Source: Periplaneta americana (Eukaryota; Arthropoda; Insecta; Blattodea; Blattidae). From it: a stretch of DNA of 64,000 nt. Position numbers and translations under genes: made by a program. The notes below the pieces were generated by a model that was not told the origin of the DNA, made no database searches, and saw only the letters and a program-made list of their open reading frames with translations. Positions within the stretch are counted from its first letter, which is position 1, and each line of letters starts with the position of its first letter. Positions 59,561 through 64,000 of the stretch are shown here, in pieces. The stretch is taken from assembly GCF_040183065.1 (NCBI RefSeq), contig NC_091122.1, positions 161,419,955 through 161,483,954 on the forward strand, read 5' to 3'.

Positions 59561-61108
59561 GTGCTTCACTGTGTATAGTTTTTCCATTTTTTCGCTTTGA
59601 AAACATGATAACTGATATCTAACACTATTGAAATCAAACAGAACTCTACTTCGCTTTAAAACTACTTAACTAAATAATTCACTGACTAAACAACTTCGTA
59701 ACTCATTGTCTAACTAAATTACTAATTTAAGATAATTGCCTAATTAAAGAGCAATGCAGCCAATCTGGCACGATCTTTAAATTAACTTAAGAAACTAAAA
59801 TCTTACTTAAGAATGTTTTAATATAAATTACACTTGTTATCCACAGTATTCACAACACCAACATCATGCAATAAAATCTCAAAAGTAACTAAAATGCTTG
59901 CAAAGTTTGCAAACCCAACGTTTTCAGGTCGAGTGTCACTGAACTTTGTCCCAGCCAGTCAATGGCACCACCCTCATCTACCTGCTCTTTCAGACGCGCT
60001 AAGTCATTGTTCATTTCCTTACCCTCGTCTCTTACCCCGCAAGGACCATTCCCCCCGCAGAGATCATCTCGTGAAGTGTGGACAGTAGAACGGTACGAAA
60101 ACAGTCGCTCTGAAGAGTACAGTTCTGCAGGTCTGGCTTATTTCATAATATACTTATCACAATTATAAGGAACGGCATGAAAACAAAATTCTGCTAAGTA
60201 TCTCATCTTAGAGTGTCATTACGCGTTGCTAATGGAGATGAAGCGATAAATTCCGGGGCCGATTTACGTGCGTCACAATCAGCCCTCGGATCGCTGGTTC
60301 TGCCGCAGGCTCAGGTGAAAGTTAAGGCGGCCGATACCGCCAGTTGACAACAGCATCACCGTTCCTCAAGGTCACTAATAATAGTTACTAGTTTTTTGTA
60401 CATCTTCCGCGGCCAGTCAAGATTCGAAACCGGTTCGACTGGGTGTTACGAATGCCTCTTGCCTAAAAAAAAGTACAAAATTAAAAAAAATGTCTTGCGT
60501 GAATTCATTCAAGATCAATTTTACAAGCATGTCTTGTTGTCAACAAGTTATGCGTTTTTGCAACTTTTGTTCAGCCAGGCACATACACGGGGGATTTCCA
60601 GCATCTAAACCTGAAAATCGTACAGTTTTATAGTCAGAAACTGACAAAGGCGTGAGATCAAGTGACGTAAATGTGACCAGGATGACGTAAATGTAGATTC
60701 AAAGAGGAATATTGCAGCCTTTTTGAAAAATTTAAACAAGAGTTTGTTGTCCGTTCATTTCAATACTTTCAGGCTATTTTAATATATATATTTTTTATTA
60801 TTTACATGTCGATTGATATTCGGAATGTTAATTTAAATTTACAGCAAAAGCCAATACAAGAATGAAAAGGCACAATTTTGAAAAGTAGAAATTTACATGA
60901 AGAATATTTTTCAGAGCACTTGAAAAACCACATTATCCTAAACTTCGGACATCATCCTAAAAAAATAACAGCATTGCTTATTTTATCTCTGCGAGCAACT
61001 CTTTTAAAAATGCACCTTCTTTAGTAGTTTATCTCACAAGAAGTTAGAAGCGTTACTAAGGATTGTTGTCACAAACATTGAGCCAAATTTCAATCAATTT
61101 GTGTGTGT
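59561..61108. other. No recognisable gene
   Basis: 60061-60088 repeats the hAT-flank motif of 58783-58808 in the opposite orientation. The rest is unassigned. Confidence 0.4.
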
Positions 61109-61137
61109 GCGTACTTGCGTTCGTGCGTGCGTGCGTG
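61109..61137. repeat. (GTGC)n-like tract
   Basis: GTGCGTGCGTGCGTGC preceded by TG-rich sequence. Confidence 0.7.
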
Positions 61138-61799
61138 CTTTAATAGAAAAAGGGGCATCTTCTACGGACCTCTGGGAAAAGAAATAAGGAAGGGACTAGT
61201 GCAGTGCTTTGTATGGAGTGTGGCATTGTATGGGGCAGAAACATGGACATTACGACGAAGTGAAGAGAAGCGAATAGAAGCATTTGAAATGTGGATATGG
61301 AGAAGAATGGAAAGTGTGAAGTAGACAGAGACAATAAGAAATGAAGTTGTGTTGGAAAGAGTGGGTGAAGAAAGAATGATGCTGAAACTGATCAAGAAGA
61401 GGAAAAGGAATTGGCTGGGTCACTGGCTGAGAAGAAACTGCCTACTGAAGGATGCACTAGAAGGAATGGTAAACGGAAGAAGAGTTCGGGATAGAAGGTA
61501 TCAGATAATAGACGAAAATAAGATATATGGATCATATGAGGAAACAAAGAGGACGCCACCAGCGTGGATCAGTCGGTTAAGGCACTTGCTTGCCGGTTTG
61601 AAGTTGCACTCGGACGCGGGTTCGATCCCTGCTTGGGCTGATTACCTGATTGGGTTTTTTCCGAGGTTTTCCCCAACCGTAAGGTGAATGCCAGGTAATC
61701 TATGGCGAATCCTCGGCCTCATCTCGCCAAATACCATCTCGCTATCAACAATCTCACCGACACTAAATAACCTCGTAGTTGATACAGCGTCGTTAAATA

Positions 61800-63143
61800 C
61801 AATAGCGTGCAAATTAATCCGAACAACGTAATTACTTATGCAAAAACACTCAAACGGGATAAAAAAAAAGGATCTAAGACATACCTCAGTAATCTATGTG
61901 GCCTCCCTTGTTCCTAATAACAGCTCTGAGACGATTTGGCATGGATTCCATTAATTTCCCACAAATATTCTTCATTTCATCATCGCGGAACTGTACACCA
62001 ATGAGGGCAGAAATCATCTTCTCCTTTGTAGAACAATCCATTTTTTGCATTCTTCTTTTGCAAATCTACCACAAGTTCTCAATGGGGATGATGTCGGGTG
62101 AGTTGCCTTGCCAGGGGAGTACCTGAATATTCTTCTTGTTGAAGAATTATTTAATTTTTCGATACGTATGGCATGGTGCCAGGTCTTGTTGGAACACACC
62201 TCTGCAATTCGGAAATGATTTTTGCAGCTGGGGTACGATTCTGGTTTCCAATAAGTGAATATATTTGTCAGAATTCATCATTCCCTTGATAGGTATTAAT
62301 GCTCCAGCCCCTTCATGTGTAAAACAACCCCAAAACATTACTTAAGAGGGGTATTTGGGTGCTTGTTGGAGATGAGCTGCTGTTACTTTTTCGGATCCTT
62401 TCCGTACGTAAGAAACACGGTGGCCGTGGACCTCGAAATGAGACTCATCGGAAAAAAGTACATTCTTCCAGTCATTCACTGTCCAGTGTTGATGTAATTT
62501 TGCCCACATTAAGCGTTTTTTGCACATAACTGGGGTTAGCAGTTGCTTCTTAATAGGCTTACGAGCCCTTCGTCCAGCTTCCAAAAGCCTACGCCGCACT
62601 GTTGTGACGTGAATATTCGCCCCAGTGGTAGCCATTAACTCGCGGGTTAAGTCGACAGCAATTAGTTTAGGATTTAATTTACTTTTCCTGACAATTAAAC
62701 GATCATCTGCAGGTGAAGTCTTCCTTTTCCGGCCACAGTTTCCTTTTTTCTGGGGTGTGATGGATCCAGTCTCCCTGTATCGTTTTATGATCGAATTAAC
62801 AGTAGCCAAACCGATGTGACATTCTGCAGCAATTTGCTTCTGTGTCATAGAAGAATGCTCTGCTAATGTTATAATTTTAGACCGTTTTCGTGGAGTTGTA
62901 TCCATTTGTGAAAACGACAAAATGTACATAGGATTGCAGTATTAAGTCTTCAACACAACTGAAATGCTTATAAGTACAAACGACAGGCAAAATGTCACAT
63001 ATTATAAAAAAATAATGACAGACCTTCAACAATGGAATTACACGTACTATAGATGTCAATTAAAGCGGTATGAGCAGCTGTGAGGCCAACAATGACAGAA
63101 AATGTAAAAATATGTCGTGTTCGGATTAATTTGCACGCTATTG
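61800..63143 (-). mobile_element. Tc1-family (DD34E) transposon copy 2, 1344 bp
   Basis: TIRs CAATAGCGTGCAAATTAATC on both ends, TA flanks 61798-61799 and 63144-63145. Same family as 17236-18551. Confidence 0.93.
61896..62905 (-). pseudogene. Tc1 (DD34E) transposase with intact N-terminus, broken C-terminus
   Basis: The open frame starts upstream; the likely start is the ATG at 62903-62905 (MDTTPRKRSKIITLAEHSSM). The first helix-turn-helix is AEHSSMTQKQIAAECHIGLA; a second DNA-binding part follows (KKGNCGRKRKTSPADDRLIV). The catalytic core begins with VLFSDESHFEVHG. A TAA at 62343-62345 cuts the frame right before VMFWGCFTHEGAG. Beyond it the frames contain VFQQDLAPCHT (second Asp) and then frameshifts and a degraded NSP..NPIEN segment. 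Copy 1 has the reverse pattern: bad N-terminus, good C-terminus. Confidence 0.88.
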
Positions 63144-63240
63144 TAACTAAAATAAACGAAGAGGAAGGCAGAAAATAGGAAAGATTGGAGAAAGCTGGGT
63201 TTGCAGTGAAAGACCTTCCCTTGGGCAGAACACTAAATGA

Positions 63241-64000
63241 ATGAAATGAAAAGAAGTTTTGTTAATATAAACATAAACCTTTTCTTGTATGTTGGAGTTA
63301 TTTGGGAATCCTGTAACATAGCTCTGATTCTTGCGTAAAACGTGTTTGAACACAAAGCATCATTTCTACGTACAAACCAATTTGCATATACGGCGTGTAA
63401 ATATTTGCATTCAGATGTTTTACAAACTACGTGCATTTCCTACAACTCTTTGATAGTGAAACGTGTTTGTGAAACTTGCGCATGCGTATTGCACGTACCA
63501 CGAAGACAGCTGATTATATGACGACACTTTTGAAAGCAAAGCTGCTAGACTCGCTGACCAATAAGCAGTTAGATATGCATTGTAGATCCTTATATAGACA
63601 AGTGTTCTCGTATCCGGAATGTATTTCCCACGAGATTTTTCCGCAATAAAATTAATTTGCGCCAATTTCTTATGCAAACCGTTATGTATAATGGTAGTGT
63701 GTAAACGATATTTCACGCTTTTAACTGTCACGTGATTACTTCATGCTGCATAACACAGTAACTGGTGAATCACTTATTTTCTCCACCTCGCATTATTCGC
63801 TAATACCACGATTATATAGGCTTGCAACCAATCTAAATGTTCTTGGAAAGAACGAATTTAATTCTGGCGATAAAGACTTGAATATAACAAAAATTTGAAA
63901 TATCATCTTTTAACTACAGTTCCAGTTCTTGGGCCTATTTTTTCTATGCATTAATGTTTTTTTTTATTTTAATTTATTTCCAAACCACAAAGGTGTATTG
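63241..64000. other. No recognisable gene
   Basis: AT-rich with several short frames lacking motifs. CACGTGAT at 63730-63737 recurs in the TIR elements but without wider similarity. Confidence 0.45.

Larger units (their letters stand above)
61554..63153 (+). mobile_element. SINE-2 copy 2, containing a Tc1 element
   Basis: SINE pieces at 61554-61799 and 63144-63153. A box GTGGATCAGTCGGTTAAGGC, B box GGGTTCGATCCC. TSD AAACAAAGAGGA / AAACGAAGAGGA (61542-61553, 63154-63165), 11 of 12. The Tc1 entered a TA in the GTTAAATAACTAAA tail. Confidence 0.88.
61137..63240 (+). mobile_element. LINE-B copy 4, split by SINE-2, itself split by Tc1
   Basis: Pieces 61137-61553 and 63154-63240. The coding part has FNRKRGIFYGPLGKEIRKG, VALYGAETWTLRRSEEKR, an in-frame TAG at 61322-61324 and LERVGEERMMLKLIKKRKRN. 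WLGHWLRRNCLLKDALEG and GSYEETKR follow. After the insertions the LINE resumes (GAGGAAGGCAGAAAATAGGA) and ends with an ATGAATGAAATGAA tail. Confidence 0.85.

Noticed and set aside
63420-63731. 103-codon minus-strand frame as a gene
   Set aside because: No motif, and the frame lies in AT-rich sequence with other overlapping frames.

Overview
The window is AT-rich eukaryotic DNA made almost entirely of mobile elements, their broken remains and simple repeats. No host gene could be identified. Non-LTR retrotransposons (RTE-like, R2-like, Jockey-like), Tc1 (DD34E), a rosa-like DD41D mariner relative, hAT elements, PIF/Harbinger-like MITEs and several tRNA-headed SINEs occur together. This mix fits a large, repeat-rich insect genome. 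A cockroach or termite (Blattodea) is my best guess, from general resemblance only; no species-diagnostic gene is present.

Layout. 1-5.1 kb: 3' ends of two LINE families, (ATT)n tracts and a 959-bp Harbinger-like MITE. 5.2-11.7 kb: a LINE-B fragment, then a LINE-A copy split by an R2-like fragment, a near full-length RTE element (uninterrupted 1015-codon frame, 13-bp target duplication) and a rosa-like element. 11.7-13.5 kb: little recognisable. 13.5-15.1 kb: a 1.1-kb TA-flanked TIR element carrying a foldback insertion. 15.55-19.76 kb: a probable hAT element stuffed with a SINE, a LINE, a Tc1 element and a palindromic tRNA-like block. 20.02-25.83 kb: a hAT element with a perfect 8-bp target duplication, containing LINE pieces and a 2.5-kb tetranucleotide array. 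26.65-29.1 kb: an old tandem array of ~155-bp units interrupted by a LINE. 30.4-41.1 kb: SINEs, hairpin MITEs, and a ~175-bp tandem array interrupted by two elements. 41.1-47.1 kb: LINE-C and LINE-A remnants and a hAT pseudogene containing a hairpin MITE. 47.7-58.2 kb: more LINE-B and LINE-C, the third copy of the 1.1-kb TIR element, a 37-bp minisatellite beside a perfect 85-bp palindrome, and a CpG-containing MITE. 58.2-64 kb: hAT BED-finger exon, a possible HTH exon, and a three-deep nest (LINE-B, SINE, Tc1).

The genes do not form a pathway; the relationships are parasitic and historical. LINE machinery presumably mobilised the SINEs, transposases presumably mobilised the MITEs, and nesting gives relative ages: LINE-A is older than the RTE in it, and LINE-B is older than the SINE in it, which is older than the Tc1 in that. 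The RTE is the best candidate for recent activity.

The strongest unexplained signals are RNA- or DNA-structural: a LINE-A 3' hairpin whose stem pairs covary between four copies, comparable 3' hairpins in the other LINE families, and several long near-perfect palindromes. Names LINE-A to LINE-D are local labels for families that recur in the window.
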